A DNA stretch of 64,000 bases from the NCBI GenBank assembly GCA_017643025.1, contig JAEPOG010000006.1, forward strand, positions 186,001 to 250,000, given 5' to 3'. Position 1 is the stretch's first letter; every line of letters starts with the position of its first letter. The notes under the pieces are model-generated. The model was not told where the DNA came from. It saw nothing but the letters and a program-made list of their open reading frames with translations, and did not search any database. Of the stretch, positions 40,186 through 52,835 are shown in pieces. Position numbers and translations under genes: made by a program. The stretch comes from Rhizobiaceae bacterium (GTDB lineage: Bacteria > Pseudomonadota > Alphaproteobacteria > Rhizobiales > Rhizobiaceae).

Positions 40186-41052
40186 ATGAGCAACGAATAC
40201 ACGCCGCCGAAAGTATGGACCTGGGACAAGGCGAGCGGCGGCCAGTTCGCCAACATCAACCGGCCGGTCTCCGGCCCTACCCACGACAGGGAACTGCCGG
40301 TCGGCAAGCACCCGCTGCAGCTCTATTCGCTGGGTACTCCAAACGGCGTGAAGGTCACCGTGATGCTGGAGGAACTGCTGGCTGCGGGCCATTCGGGCGC
40401 CGAATACGACGCCTGGCTGGTCAATATCGGCCAGGGCGAGCAATTCGGCTCCGGCTTCGTGGAGATCAACCCGAACTCCAAGATTCCGGCGATGGTCGAC
40501 CGCAGCGGCGCTGAGCCGATCCGCATCTTCGAATCCGGCGCTATCCTCATGTATCTGGCCGAGAAGTTCGGCGCTTTCCTGCCGACCGCGCAGCCGGCCC
40601 GCGCCGAGACGCTGTCCTGGCTGTTCTGGCAGATGGGCTCCGCGCCTTTCCTCGGCGGCGGCTTCGGCCATTTTTACGCCTACGCGCCGGAGAAGCTCGA
40701 ATACCCGATCAACCGCTACGCCATGGAGGTGAAGCGCCAGCTCGACGTGCTCGACAAGCGCCTGGCCGACAATGAATTCGTCGCGGGCTCAGAATACACC
40801 ATCGCCGATATGGCGATCTGGCCCTGGTATGGCGGCCTGGTGCGCGGCTGGCAGTACGAGGCCGGCGAATTCCTGTCCGTACACGAATACAAGAACGTCA
40901 TCCGCTGGTCGGATCAGCTCTACGCCCGCGAACCCGTGAAGCGCGGCCGCATGGTCAACCGCACATCGGGCAAGCCGGAGACGCAACTTCGCGAGCGCCA
41001 CGACGCCAGCGATTTCAAGACCAAGACGCAGGACAAGGTGGCAGCAGAGTAG
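40186..41052 (+). CDS. yghU: YghU-type glutathione S-transferase
   Basis: A 288-residue GST of the Nu class. It begins with the long N-terminal extension typical of YghU (YTPPKVWTWDKASGGQFANI), then the thioredoxin-like domain (LYSLGTPNGVKVTVMLEELL, INPNSKIPAM, ESGAILMYLAEKFG) and the helical C-terminal domain (LAYIADMAIWPWYGGL-like, here YTIADMAIWPWYGGLVRGW). Nu-class GSTs bind two GSH and show disulfide-bond reductase activity. ATG 40186 is chosen, ATG 40177 is possible. Confidence 0.9.
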   Translation: MSNEYTPPKVWTWDKASGGQFANINRPVSGPTHDRELPVGKHPLQLYSLGTPNGVKVTVMLEELLAAGHSGAEYDAWLVNIGQGEQFGSGFVEINPNSKIPAMVDRSGAEPIRIFESGAILMYLAEKFGAFLPTAQPARAETLSWLFWQMGSAPFLGGGFGHFYAYAPEKLEYPINRYAMEVKRQLDVLDKRLADNEFVAGSEYTIADMAIWPWYGGLVRGWQYEAGEFLSVHEYKNVIRWSDQLYAREPVKRGRMVNRTSGKPETQLRERHDASDFKTKTQDKVAAE

Positions 41053-41168
41053 TTGCACTCGCACGGCATCGGTTGCGGCGCGCCGCGCTCCCTGAATGCG
41101 GGAGCGAGGTGCGATTGGCTGCATCGCGCGCGGTGGTTCACAACTGACCTCTTACGAGAGCAACAACG

Positions 41169-42152
41169 ATGAAGAAACTTGGCATCGCAATCGTGGTTGT
41201 TGCCCTCTTGCCGGCTGCCTACCTCGTATTTGCCTGGGCCAATCCAATCGAATTTGCACCGACCGTGGATCACGATTCGAGTGTGCCGTCGATCGTGCTG
41301 AACGACTACAAATTCCATTCTCAAACGATCGGCGACGCAGAAAACCCGGTAATCATTGCGCTGCACGGCGGTCCTGGCGGGGACTATAGGAACCTGTTGC
41401 CGACCGCGCCGCTGGCGAATGACAATCTCCTGGTATTCTACGACCAGCGCATGACCGGGCTGTCATCGCGTCAATTCGACGGCGAAATCTCGCTCAAGAG
41501 CTATTTCGACGATCTGGACGCTTTCGTCGATCATTTCGGCAGAGGCAGGAAGGTCGTACTGCTCGGCCATAGCTGGGGCGCGATGATGGCCTCCGGCTAT
41601 GTGGGCATGCACCCCCAGAAGGTTTCCAAGATCATTCTCATCGAGCCCGGTATCATGCGGCCCGATCTTGCGACGGCCTTCACCGAAGCGCAGGGCGGGC
41701 CAGGCTGGGACGCCTATCCGTATCTCGCACTGGTTTGGCTGAACAGCCTGCGCGTCGATATCAGCCGCGACAGATATGCGCGCGAAGATTACATGATCAG
41801 CAATGCCTACAAATATATCGGCGGACAGGGCGTTCACTGCGGCGATGTCATCCCGGCGAACTTCGAAGGGTGGCGCGCCAGCCGCAAGGTTCTGGACGAA
41901 AACATCATCGCTTACGCCAGAGACCCCGAATTGTTCGCCAGGCTGGATTTCATCTCCGACGCGCACAAATTCGAAGGCGAGACCCTGTTCCTGGCGTCAA
42001 GCTGCAACACCGTCTACGGCGCGGAGTATCAGGAACAGCATCTGCCGTATTTTCAGAACGCGAAGCTGGAGATCGTCGAGGATGCCGGGCACTTCATTTT
42101 CTATGATCAGCCCGAACGTTCGCTCCACCTGATCAGGGAATTCTTGAGATAG
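41169..42152 (+). CDS. Proline iminopeptidase-like alpha/beta hydrolase
   Basis: A 327-residue alpha/beta hydrolase with an N-terminal membrane anchor or signal (residues 4-24). HGGPGGDYRNLLPT and DQRMTGLSS are characteristic of the prolyl iminopeptidase (S33) group. Nucleophile elbow is GHSWGAMMASG; the C-terminal His is in VEDAGHFIFYDQP. Peptidase activity is possible but not shown by the sequence. ATG 41169; weak ribosome binding site (GAGAG). Confidence 0.82.
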   Translation: MKKLGIAIVVVALLPAAYLVFAWANPIEFAPTVDHDSSVPSIVLNDYKFHSQTIGDAENPVIIALHGGPGGDYRNLLPTAPLANDNLLVFYDQRMTGLSSRQFDGEISLKSYFDDLDAFVDHFGRGRKVVLLGHSWGAMMASGYVGMHPQKVSKIILIEPGIMRPDLATAFTEAQGGPGWDAYPYLALVWLNSLRVDISRDRYAREDYMISNAYKYIGGQGVHCGDVIPANFEGWRASRKVLDENIIAYARDPELFARLDFISDAHKFEGETLFLASSCNTVYGAEYQEQHLPYFQNAKLEIVEDAGHFIFYDQPERSLHLIREFLR

Positions 42153-42203
42153 GCGAAACGGCCGGGGAGGCGCGGGCGGTTGCCGCTGGCATGCTCTCCG
42201 GGC

Positions 42204-42758
42204 TTACCCACACCAGCTTTCGCGCCGGCCGTTCCATCGGTGCGCGAGGCCTTCTGCGACGAGAATGTCGCCGAGCGAACGGCCGTCGCGGTGGACAGTG
42301 CGCAGCAGGCGGCCGTAGCGGTCGCGATCCTGTCCGCCCGCACGGCGCAGCGAGACCGGTCCGGCATTCATCAGCTGGTGCAGCCGGCGCTTGGCCTCTT
42401 CGCCCAGCGCGCGCTCGCGGCGGCATTGGGGTTCGCCGATCTCAGGCGTGTTGATGTCGGCGATGCGGATCTTCTCGCCGCCCATCCAGAAGGTGTCGCC
42501 GTCGACGATGCAGTCGACGCGCGGACCTGACGCACAGATAGGGAAATACCGGCTGGTGACGATCTCAGGCTCAGGCGGCTGCCACAGCGCCACGATGCCG
42601 TTGAGCGGGTCGCGGCTATCGATCGGCGGCAGGTGCTTCCAGCCGAGACCGACGGCGACCACCACCGCCAGAGCCGCCAGGCCGTAGAAGCGGTTGCCGC
42701 GCCGGCGCGGCGAGTGCATGCGCCTTCGTCTATGTCTCCGGAAAGGAATGATAGCCAT
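42204..42758 (-). CDS. Membrane-anchored thermonuclease family protein
   Basis: A 184-residue SNase-fold protein with a very basic N-terminus (FRRHRRRRMHSPRRRGNR), one TM helix (about residues 26-44) and the nuclease domain beginning CIVDGDTFWMGGEKIRI. Catalytic residues of staphylococcal nuclease are partly recognisable: DGDT, the Arg in KIRIADINTPE and E in the RRERALGEEA region. The nuclease would face the periplasm. Function likely nucleic-acid degradation, unproven. Confidence 0.8.
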   Translation of the reverse strand: MAIIPFRRHRRRRMHSPRRRGNRFYGLAALAVVVAVGLGWKHLPPIDSRDPLNGIVALWQPPEPEIVTSRYFPICASGPRVDCIVDGDTFWMGGEKIRIADINTPEIGEPQCRRERALGEEAKRRLHQLMNAGPVSLRRAGGQDRDRYGRLLRTVHRDGRSLGDILVAEGLAHRWNGRRESWCG

Positions 42759-42867
42759 CCGGCCTCGCTCCGCGTGAACGAGCGGAGGATGGGGCAGGGA
42801 GTGCTACTGACGGGTTAAGGCGAGGGGCGGATTTGTGGCTACGTCGCAAACCGTGCGCTTCCCCGTA

Positions 42868-43023
42868 CGTGTCATCATCCTCGGGCTTAACCCGAGGGTC
42901 CATGCTGCCAGATCCGCCGCGATGGGTAGAGCGGTGCAGGGTGGCGCGCGGTCCCGGCCTTCAGGCATGGATCCTAGGGTCTGCGCCTCGCTTGCGCTCC
43001 GGATCCGCCCTAGGGTGACGAAG
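42868..43023. repeat. Rhizobial intergenic palindromic repeat element
   Basis: Mosaic of two inverted-repeat modules in the 374-bp gap between the nuclease and nrdJ genes. The left module contains CCTCGGG-CTTAA-CCCGAGG (42879-42897). The right has arms CCTAGGG/CCCTAGG (42973-42979 with 43008-43014) around a loop rich in GCG. The outer ends (GTCATCATCC...GGTCCATGC and GCATGGATCC...GGGTGACG) mirror each other. This matches the general form of Rhizobium intergenic mosaic elements. Copies elsewhere in the genome are expected but not seen in this window. Confidence 0.55.
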
Positions 43024-43062
43024 GTGGATGTGCGCGCGGCCAGGCGCCGCATACGCTCAAGC

Positions 43063-43100
43063 CCAAACAAAGCTTCGGCCCGATCTTGCGACCGGGCCGA
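43063..43100 (-). terminator. Rho-independent terminator of nrdJ
   Basis: An 8-bp stem (43075-43082 with 43093-43100, arms TCGGCCCG/CGGGCCGA) with a 10-base loop. Read on the minus strand it is followed by a T-rich tract (AAGCTTTGTTTGGG). It lies about 35 bases past the nrdJ stop. Confidence 0.6.
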
Positions 43101-43132
43101 GCGTGTTTGCGTCCTGCGATAGCGCTAGGCGA

Positions 43133-46912
<3,780 letters not shown>

Positions 46913-47146
46913 GTCTAAGTTCCTGGTCCCCAAGATATAGCGCTTTTCCACAGGGCCCAAAAGCGTCTGTCCCCCGTGGGCGCTGGTCCGCACCCTGACC
47001 CTCCGGGCAAACCCCGTCAGGCCTCTCGCAAACCTCGTTCTCCGGCCCAAATCGGTCTTGCCCCGCAGGCAAAGAACCGGGTTCCCTCGCGCCGGCGAGG
47101 ATGCATTTTCCACCCTGATCTGGTGATTCCCTCTTTCGAGAGAGGG

Positions 47147-47193
47147 TCACATTATCTAGCGCAAAGCGTGTCCGCAAACACTAAATATAGTAT
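47147..47193 (-). promoter_or_regulatory. Two NrdR-box-like sites upstream of nrdJ
   Basis: Site A at 47178-47193 (ACACTAAATATAGTAT) matches 14 of 16 positions of the NrdR box acaCwAtATaTwGtgt; site B at 47147-47162 (TCACATTATCTAGCGC) matches 11 of 16. Their start-to-start distance is 31 bp, three helical turns, as expected for cooperative NrdR binding. A CTATAT -10-like hexamer on the minus strand falls inside site A. A hairpin (47129-47146) lies just downstream. From site B to the nrdJ ATG is about 235 bp. Confidence 0.55.
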
Positions 47194-47572
47194 TAACAGC
47201 CTCTTTACGCCAGTCCGAAATCGGGACGCGGAAACACGTGAACGCACGCCAAAACCCACGCAAACGCCCGCTGGGAAGCGGGGTCGGTCCGCCTAGACGC
47301 ATGGTGTTCCGGGAAATTACAGGCCGGCGACTGGGACTTGCCGACCGCGTCCTCAAACAGGGCGCATGATTCATAAAAGGCGACTCGTTTGCAGCCGTCA
47401 AGGAGTCGTTTCTGCAAGTTTTGTGACCCCCAACATATTGTAGGTCCGATTTGTGGATTGCGGGGAATGGGAAAGCTGCAAATGCGCCTTTTCAACCGTG
47501 CGCGGACGAATGCAGAATTTTGCGAGGGCAAATTGGCTCCGGGAAGCCGGCAAGCCTGATGGCGGGGCTCTT
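47194..47572. other. Intergenic interval without supported genes
   Basis: Between the NrdR-like sites and the end of the Pit gene. It contains no convincing frame and no tRNA. A weak inverted repeat (CGACTC at about 47373 with GAGTCG at about 47402) is the only structure noticed. It should hold the 3' end of the Pit mRNA and upstream elements of the nrdJ promoter. Confidence 0.4.
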
Positions 47573-49138
47573 CTAATAGGCGATCGCCAGCACGTAGAAG
47601 ATAACTGCCGAAAGAAGGGCCGATGCCGGCACCGTCGTTACCCAGGCGGCAACGATGGTCATGACATGCGCCCGGCGCACCAGCCGGCGGCGCATGATCT
47701 CGGCGCCCGACAATGGCGGCTCGCCAGTTTCGTCGAAGCCGGCATAATCTTCCTCGCCTTCTTCGCCCTCATTGTCGTCCGACGAAGCGGCGACGCGATT
47801 CTCACGGTCGAGCGCGGCCTTGCGTTCGAGATAGGCGCGTCGGCGCTTCGAGTTGGCCGTGTACCACTCGCGGAAGAACCCGACGCCGAACACGGCGCCG
47901 ACAGCGACATGGGTGGAGCTGACCGGCAGGCCGAGCCAGGAGGCGAAAATGACGGTGATCGCCGCGGATAGCGCCACGCAGAAGGCGCGCATCGGGTTCA
48001 GCCGCGTGATCTGCTCGCCGACCATCCGGATCAGCCTCGGTCCGAACAGCACGAGGCCGATCGAGATGCCGAGTGCGCCGATGATCATCACCCAGATCGG
48101 GATGCCAACCTCGGCTGCGACGCTGCCCTGTTGCACGGTGGCAACGATGGCGGCCAGCGGGCCGACCGCATTGGCGACGTCGTTGGCGCCATGAGCGAAG
48201 GAGAGCAGGGCGGCAGAAAAGATCAGCGGCCCGCGGAACAGGCGGCGCAGCGACTGGTTGCGGTTCTCCATGCCTTCCGACAGGCGGCGTACATGGCCGT
48301 TGGCGATGCTCCAGACGAACAGCGCGGTGGCGAACCCCACGAACAGGACGGAAATCGTGTCCAGATGTATGACCTTCTTCAGGCCCTTGAGCGCGAGGTA
48401 GGCCGCGAAGGTGCCGGCCATGACTGCGATGAGCGGCGGCAGCCAGCGCCGCGCGGCGGCAATCTTGTCGTCCTGGTAGATGATCGCCGACTTTATGAAG
48501 GCCAGGAACAGTGCCGCGATGATGCCTCCCATCACCGGCGAGACCACCCAGCTCGCGGCTATGGCGCTCATCACGCCCCAGTCGACTGCGGCAAAGCCTG
48601 CCGCCGCTATGCCCGAGCCGAGTACGCCGCCGACCACGGAGTGCGTGGTCGAGACCGGCGCGCCGATCCAGGTTGCGATGTTGATCCATACCGCCGAGGA
48701 GAGAAGGGCAGCCAGCATCAGTCTCACGAATGCCGATGGCTCGGCTACGGCATCGGCAGACACAATGCCCTTCGAGATGGTGTCGACGACGTCGCCGCCG
48801 GCAATAAGCGCACCCGCCGCTTCGAAGATCGCGGCGATTGCAAGTGCGCCGACAAGCGTCATCGCCTTTGCGCCGACCGCGGGACCCACATTGTTGGCTA
48901 CGTCGTTGGCGCCGATGTTAAGCGCCATGTAGGCGCCGATTGCCGCCGCAGCGATGATGGTGACTGCGCCCGGCTCGCCCGAAACATAGAACGCGGTGAC
49001 GATAGCCGTAACCGCGAGGAACAGCAGGCCGAATCCCGGCGCGACGAGCCCGCGCGCCACCACATTGGCCGCTTGCTCGACATGGACGAGCTTTTCGAGG
49101 TCCTTGTCGAGAGTTTCTTTGCGCGCAGAATCGGACAT
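47573..49138 (-). CDS. pit: PiT family inorganic phosphate transporter
   Basis: A 521-residue inner-membrane phosphate:cation symporter with about 12 helices. Both PHO4 signatures are present: GANDVANNVGPAVGAKAMTL near residue 76 and GANDVANAVGPLAAIV near residue 325. A hydrophilic, acidic insert (DDNEGEEGEEDYAGFDETGE, about 453-472) precedes the last helix. The N-terminus is soluble. No Pho-box-like sequence was seen upstream. Long (about 520 aa) forms like this are common in rhizobia. Confidence 0.92.
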   Translation of the reverse strand: MSDSARKETLDKDLEKLVHVEQAANVVARGLVAPGFGLLFLAVTAIVTAFYVSGEPGAVTIIAAAAIGAYMALNIGANDVANNVGPAVGAKAMTLVGALAIAAIFEAAGALIAGGDVVDTISKGIVSADAVAEPSAFVRLMLAALLSSAVWINIATWIGAPVSTTHSVVGGVLGSGIAAAGFAAVDWGVMSAIAASWVVSPVMGGIIAALFLAFIKSAIIYQDDKIAAARRWLPPLIAVMAGTFAAYLALKGLKKVIHLDTISVLFVGFATALFVWSIANGHVRRLSEGMENRNQSLRRLFRGPLIFSAALLSFAHGANDVANAVGPLAAIVATVQQGSVAAEVGIPIWVMIIGALGISIGLVLFGPRLIRMVGEQITRLNPMRAFCVALSAAITVIFASWLGLPVSSTHVAVGAVFGVGFFREWYTANSKRRRAYLERKAALDRENRVAASSDDNEGEEGEEDYAGFDETGEPPLSGAEIMRRRLVRRAHVMTIVAAWVTTVPASALLSAVIFYVLAIAY

Positions 49139-49172
49139 GTTGAGAGTAGCGGCCTAATTTCAGGTCGTTGCG

Positions 49173-49196
49173 GCTCGCCCCTGTCCCGGCGAGCCA
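49173..49196. terminator. Perfect stem-loop between NUDIX and Pit genes
   Basis: GGCTCGCC-CCTGTCCC-GGCGAGCC, a perfect 8-8-8 hairpin 35 bp upstream of the Pit start on the minus strand. A second GCCGGC/GCCGGC hairpin (about 49208-49230) with a short T-tract on the minus strand lies before it and is the likelier end of the NUDIX mRNA. The first may be a Pit leader structure. Confidence 0.35.
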
Positions 49197-49261
49197 AAAT
49201 ACTCAGCCGGCAATAGGAAATCGCCGGCAGAGCAGCAAGGAGCGAATGAAAATCGGGGCCG

Positions 49262-49723
49262 TCAGGCCGCTTTTTGTCGTGGATTAGTGGAGAATTGGCC
49301 GATCAGCTCGGCGAGATCGGGCTCGTGCACGAGTGCGGCGGCCTGGTCCGGCGTGTGCCACGTCCGCGTGCGCCGGCGGCGCTCCGGCCATTTGTCGGCG
49401 ATATTTTCGACCTGCATCGGGTAGACATGCACTTCGCAGCGGAACTGCATGCCGCCTGCCGCTTCCTTGCCGTAGAAGAACTTGCCAAGCGCATTCTCGG
49501 CGATCGAGCCGGACACTCCGGCCTCTTCGTCCGCTTCCCGGGCCGCCGCCTGCCACAATTCCTCGTCGCCTTCCGGCCAACCCTTGGGGAGAACCCAGCG
49601 TCCTGTATCTCGGCTGGTCACCAGCAGAATCTCGACGCCCTTTTCGCCCATGCGCCAAGGCAGGGCTGCCGCCTGCACGAGACAGGGCGCGCCGCCGAAC
49701 AGCATGCGGATACGGTCGAACAT
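49262..49723 (-). CDS. NUDIX hydrolase
   Basis: A 153-residue NUDIX domain protein. The Nudix box is complete (GWPEGDEELWQAAAREADEE followed by AGV), with catalytic glutamates in READEE. Preceding sequence VTSRDTGRWVLPKG resembles the diphosphoinositol-polyphosphate or Ap4A hydrolase-like subgroup in bacteria. Substrate unresolved. ATG 49723 chosen; upstream codons lack similarity. The AT-rich upstream region (49792-49830, with TTGTTAACAA) probably holds the promoter. Confidence 0.86.
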   Translation of the reverse strand: MFDRIRMLFGGAPCLVQAAALPWRMGEKGVEILLVTSRDTGRWVLPKGWPEGDEELWQAAAREADEEAGVSGSIAENALGKFFYGKEAAGGMQFRCEVHVYPMQVENIADKWPERRRRTRTWHTPDQAAALVHEPDLAELIGQFSTNPRQKAA

Positions 49724-49989
49724 CCGCCGTTTCGTCGTCTGGGTCAGCAGCTGTTTCAGCGTTAGGGGCCTTTCTCGATTCCTTTGCCAGCTTACGACAA
49801 TTATATGTAGATTGTTGTTAACAAAGTCAAAAATGCGGCCATCCGTCAAAAAAAGCGGAACGGCACACGCAAGACGACTTGTCGGAACCAATGGGGCGGG
49901 GCGGCATTCCGTATGTTCGGAAAGCGTTCCGCCGGTACCGAGCTATAGATTTCGCGTTTAGCTGATTCGGCTGCCTGAAGTGTGACAGC

Positions 49990-50487
49990 CTAGCCGCTGT
50001 GCCCTTCCGATATGGGCTTCTGGTAGGAGAAGCCCATATCCCAGGGGAAATAGATCCAGGTGTCCTGGGATACTTCGGTGATGAAGGTGTCGACGAGCGG
50101 ACGTCCCTTGGGTTTGGCGTAGACGGTGGCGAAATGCGCCTTGGGCAGCATTGCCCTGACGATAGCCGCCGTCTTGCCGGTGTCTGTCAGGTCATCGATG
50201 ATCAGCACGCCTTCGCCGTCGTTCTCGACGAGGTTCGGGGTGACTTCCTTGAGCACCTTGAGATCGCCCTGCGCCGTGTAGTCGTGATACGAAGCGACGC
50301 ACACCGTCTCGATCAGGCGGATGCCGAGTTCGCGTGAGACGATCGCAGCCGGAACCAGCCCGCCGCGCGTGATGCAAACGATCGCCCGCCATTCTCCTCC
50401 GCTGCCGGCAAGGCGCCACGCAAGCGCGCGCGCATCACGGTGAAACTGGTCCCATGAAACGGGAAAGGCTTTCTCGGGAAGCGACAT
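49990..50487 (-). CDS. gpt: Xanthine-guanine phosphoribosyltransferase
   Basis: A 165-residue purine salvage enzyme converting guanine and xanthine to nucleotides with PRPP. The PRPP-binding motif [18 protein letters not shown] is intact, together with [18 protein letters not shown] and the C-terminal [14 protein letters not shown] 50487. The preceding MFS gene on the same strand ends 83 bp upstream, so a shared transcript is possible. Confidence 0.95.
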   Translation of the reverse strand: MSLPEKAFPVSWDQFHRDARALAWRLAGSGGEWRAIVCITRGGLVPAAIVSRELGIRLIETVCVASYHDYTAQGDLKVLKEVTPNLVENDGEGVLIIDDLTDTGKTAAIVRAMLPKAHFATVYAKPKGRPLVDTFITEVSQDTWIYFPWDMGFSYQKPISEGHSG

Positions 50488-50570
50488 GGGCGGTTCTCGC
50501 AGTGTTTGGCGTGATCGCCCGGAGCTTTATGCGGGTTTCGCGCATCAGCGCAAGCGCCGGTGGGTGACGA

Positions 50571-51764
50571 TCAGCTGCGTTCCGGCGGCGCGTCGCGCGA
50601 AAAGAGGTAGATGACGAGCGCTGCCCCGAGCAGCAGTGCGTAGAATGCAAACAGGGCGGCATAGGCCGCCACAGGTTCGCCGGGCACGACACTCGCCGAC
50701 ACGACCCCTCCGGTTGCGAACTGCATCGCCCCAACGCCGCCGATCGAGAAGAAGTTCATCAAAGTCACGCCGCGGCCGGTCAGATGGGCGGGGAAGAAGG
50801 CGCGCGAATGCGCCATGATCATGCCGTAGCCCATGCCGGCGACGCCGATGATCACCAGCATCACCGATGCGAACGGCACGCCCGCCAGCGGCAAGGCGGC
50901 CAGCGCTGTCACGGCAGCGAGGCTGATGGCGTTGCCGCCCGCCGCGACCCATTTGCGCGTTCCCAGAAGCGTATCGAGCGGCCCGTAGAGGAAACTCCCG
51001 GCCACCATTCCGAGCGCCATGAACAACGTCACATTGCCTATGGCGAGCGTGTCGAGCGCATAGACTTCCGCGAGATACGGCCCAGCCCACAGCCCGCGGA
51101 TGCCGGCGGGCGGCGCATAGTTGATCGCCATGAGGGGGATGATCGGCCACAGCACCTTGAGCTTGAGCAGTTCCAGATAACCCGACAGGCCGGTGCCGCC
51201 GGCTCCTGCATCTTCCTGCGGTGGATCGCGCACCAGGAGGAACAGCGCCACGGCCACCAGCAGGGTAAACGCCGCGAAGCCGGCCATGACTTCGCGCCAC
51301 CCGAAGAATTCGGCAGCGGCTGCGAGCGGCGCTGCGCCCACGACGTTACCCAGCGAGCCGAGCGCGACGAACCACGAGGCCAGTATCGCAAAGCGGGCAG
51401 GCGAAAACGTTCGGGCGAAAATGAACAGCGGCGCCATGAGAACCGGCGCACAGCCGGCGCCAATGAGGCCCATTGCGATCGTGATCTCCAACGGCGATCC
51501 TGCAAGGCAGAAGAGCAGCGCACCGCCGCCGCCGCATACGCCCAGCAGATAAGAGGCCGTGCGGCGCGGACCGTAGCGGTCGAGCGAGACGCCGACTGCG
51601 AACTGCATCAGTGCGAAGACGATGAACCATGTGCCCGAGGCGAATGACAATTCTGCCTTGGTAGCGCCGAGGTCGGCGACGAGGCCCGGCGCGAGCACCG
51701 CCAGGAATGACCGGTAGAACTGTGAAAGCACATAGGCGAGCGCCAGAGCTGCAATTCCCGCCAT
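50571..51764 (-). CDS. MFS transporter
   Basis: A 397-residue major facilitator with about 12 helices. The loop-2/3 motif is GVSLDRYGPRRT, degenerate from the usual GxLaDrxGrr. It begins at residue 1 with helix I, lacking an N-terminal tail. Substrate cannot be predicted; neighbours (gpt, usp) give no clue. Confidence 0.87.
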   Translation of the reverse strand: MAGIAALALAYVLSQFYRSFLAVLAPGLVADLGATKAELSFASGTWFIVFALMQFAVGVSLDRYGPRRTASYLLGVCGGGGALLFCLAGSPLEITIAMGLIGAGCAPVLMAPLFIFARTFSPARFAILASWFVALGSLGNVVGAAPLAAAAEFFGWREVMAGFAAFTLLVAVALFLLVRDPPQEDAGAGGTGLSGYLELLKLKVLWPIIPLMAINYAPPAGIRGLWAGPYLAEVYALDTLAIGNVTLFMALGMVAGSFLYGPLDTLLGTRKWVAAGGNAISLAAVTALAALPLAGVPFASVMLVIIGVAGMGYGMIMAHSRAFFPAHLTGRGVTLMNFFSIGGVGAMQFATGGVVSASVVPGEPVAAYAALFAFYALLLGAALVIYLFSRDAPPERS

Positions 51765-51917
51765 GTGTCACACGCCCCAAATCTGCTGCCGCCCGCATAG
51801 CGACCCTCGTCTGCATGCCGCAAGTAAGCGGTCGCGCAGCGGCGGCATCAATAGGTGAACGCGCGCCGGTCGGCAATCGGCACGCCGGGTTTGCCGGGTG
51901 GGCCAGTCCTGGTGCTG

Positions 51918-52754
51918 TCAGCGGGACATCAGGGTTGCGGTAGGCATCGACTCCAGCAGCGTGCGGGTGGTTCCCCCGAAGAGGAATTGTTTCAGCCAGG
52001 GTTGGCTGAATGCGCCCATGACCAGCAGGTCGGCGCGCGAATCGGAAAGCGCGTTCTCGATCGCCGCACCGGCGGGGATGCCGCCGCTATGCTGGCCCGA
52101 TAGGGTCACGCGCGCGCCATGCCGGGCGAACGCTTCCGCTATGTCGGATCCGGAAACAGCGTAGTCCTTGTCCTCGGTATCGCGCGGATCGATGCACAGG
52201 ATCTCCGTTTCCTCTGCGGACCGGATGAATGGCAGTGCGTCGAAGGCGGCGCGGGCGGCCTGCTCGGTACCGTTCCACGCAATCAGTACGCGCCGGAAGG
52301 CGACGTCTACTTTGGTTGCATAGGGGACTATGAGCACCGGTCGGCCGCACTCGAAGAGCAGTGTGTCGATATCAGGGTTGCGCGGCGTCGGGTCGTCCGG
52401 ATCCCGTTGCTGCACGATCACCATGTCGCATGCCCGCGCAATACGCGCCACGGATCCGCTTTCGGGCGCATATCCTGACACTGCGCGCCATTCGGTGGAG
52501 GCCGATTCCCGTTTAGCCAGGTCGGAGAATATCTTCTCGAGTTTCGCTGAGAGTTCCCGCGCGATATCGATTTCAGCCTGAATGAAGCCGGGGTCCGGCG
52601 TTCCGAGTGGCCCCACTGCCGGAACAGGCGCATACTCTCCGTGAATGCCGATTACGTGAGCCGAGTGCCTTCCCGCAAGTTCGAGCGCGGAGGTGAGGGT
52701 GCGCCTCGCGTCGTTTTCCGAATAGACAACGGCGGCCAGCGTCTTGATGCTCAT
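51918..52754 (-). CDS. Universal stress protein, two UspA domains
   Basis: A 278-residue tandem UspA protein. N-terminal unit residues 1-145, C-terminal unit about 150-278, which ends with the ATP-loop-like MGAFSQPWLKQFLFGGTTRT. That loop is a variant of G-2x-G-9x-G(S/T). The N-terminal unit lacks a clear ATP motif. Fused USPs of this kind are common in Hyphomicrobiales and are usually stress-responsive. Confidence 0.88.
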   Translation of the reverse strand: MSIKTLAAVVYSENDARRTLTSALELAGRHSAHVIGIHGEYAPVPAVGPLGTPDPGFIQAEIDIARELSAKLEKIFSDLAKRESASTEWRAVSGYAPESGSVARIARACDMVIVQQRDPDDPTPRNPDIDTLLFECGRPVLIVPYATKVDVAFRRVLIAWNGTEQAARAAFDALPFIRSAEETEILCIDPRDTEDKDYAVSGSDIAEAFARHGARVTLSGQHSGGIPAGAAIENALSDSRADLLVMGAFSQPWLKQFLFGGTTRTLLESMPTATLMSR

Positions 52755-52835
52755 CGTTTACTCCCGGAAGTCGTGAAAAATCGACCATGCGGGCGCAATC
52801 TGGCAAAAGTGGAACAAGGCCGTCGTTGATGCCGA

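Noticed and set aside
46913-47160. Cobalamin riboswitch in the nrdJ leader
   Set aside because: GAGGGAACCCGGT resembles part of the core, but the B12 box and the GCCACTG element are not present, and a B12-using enzyme would not be expected to be shut off by B12.
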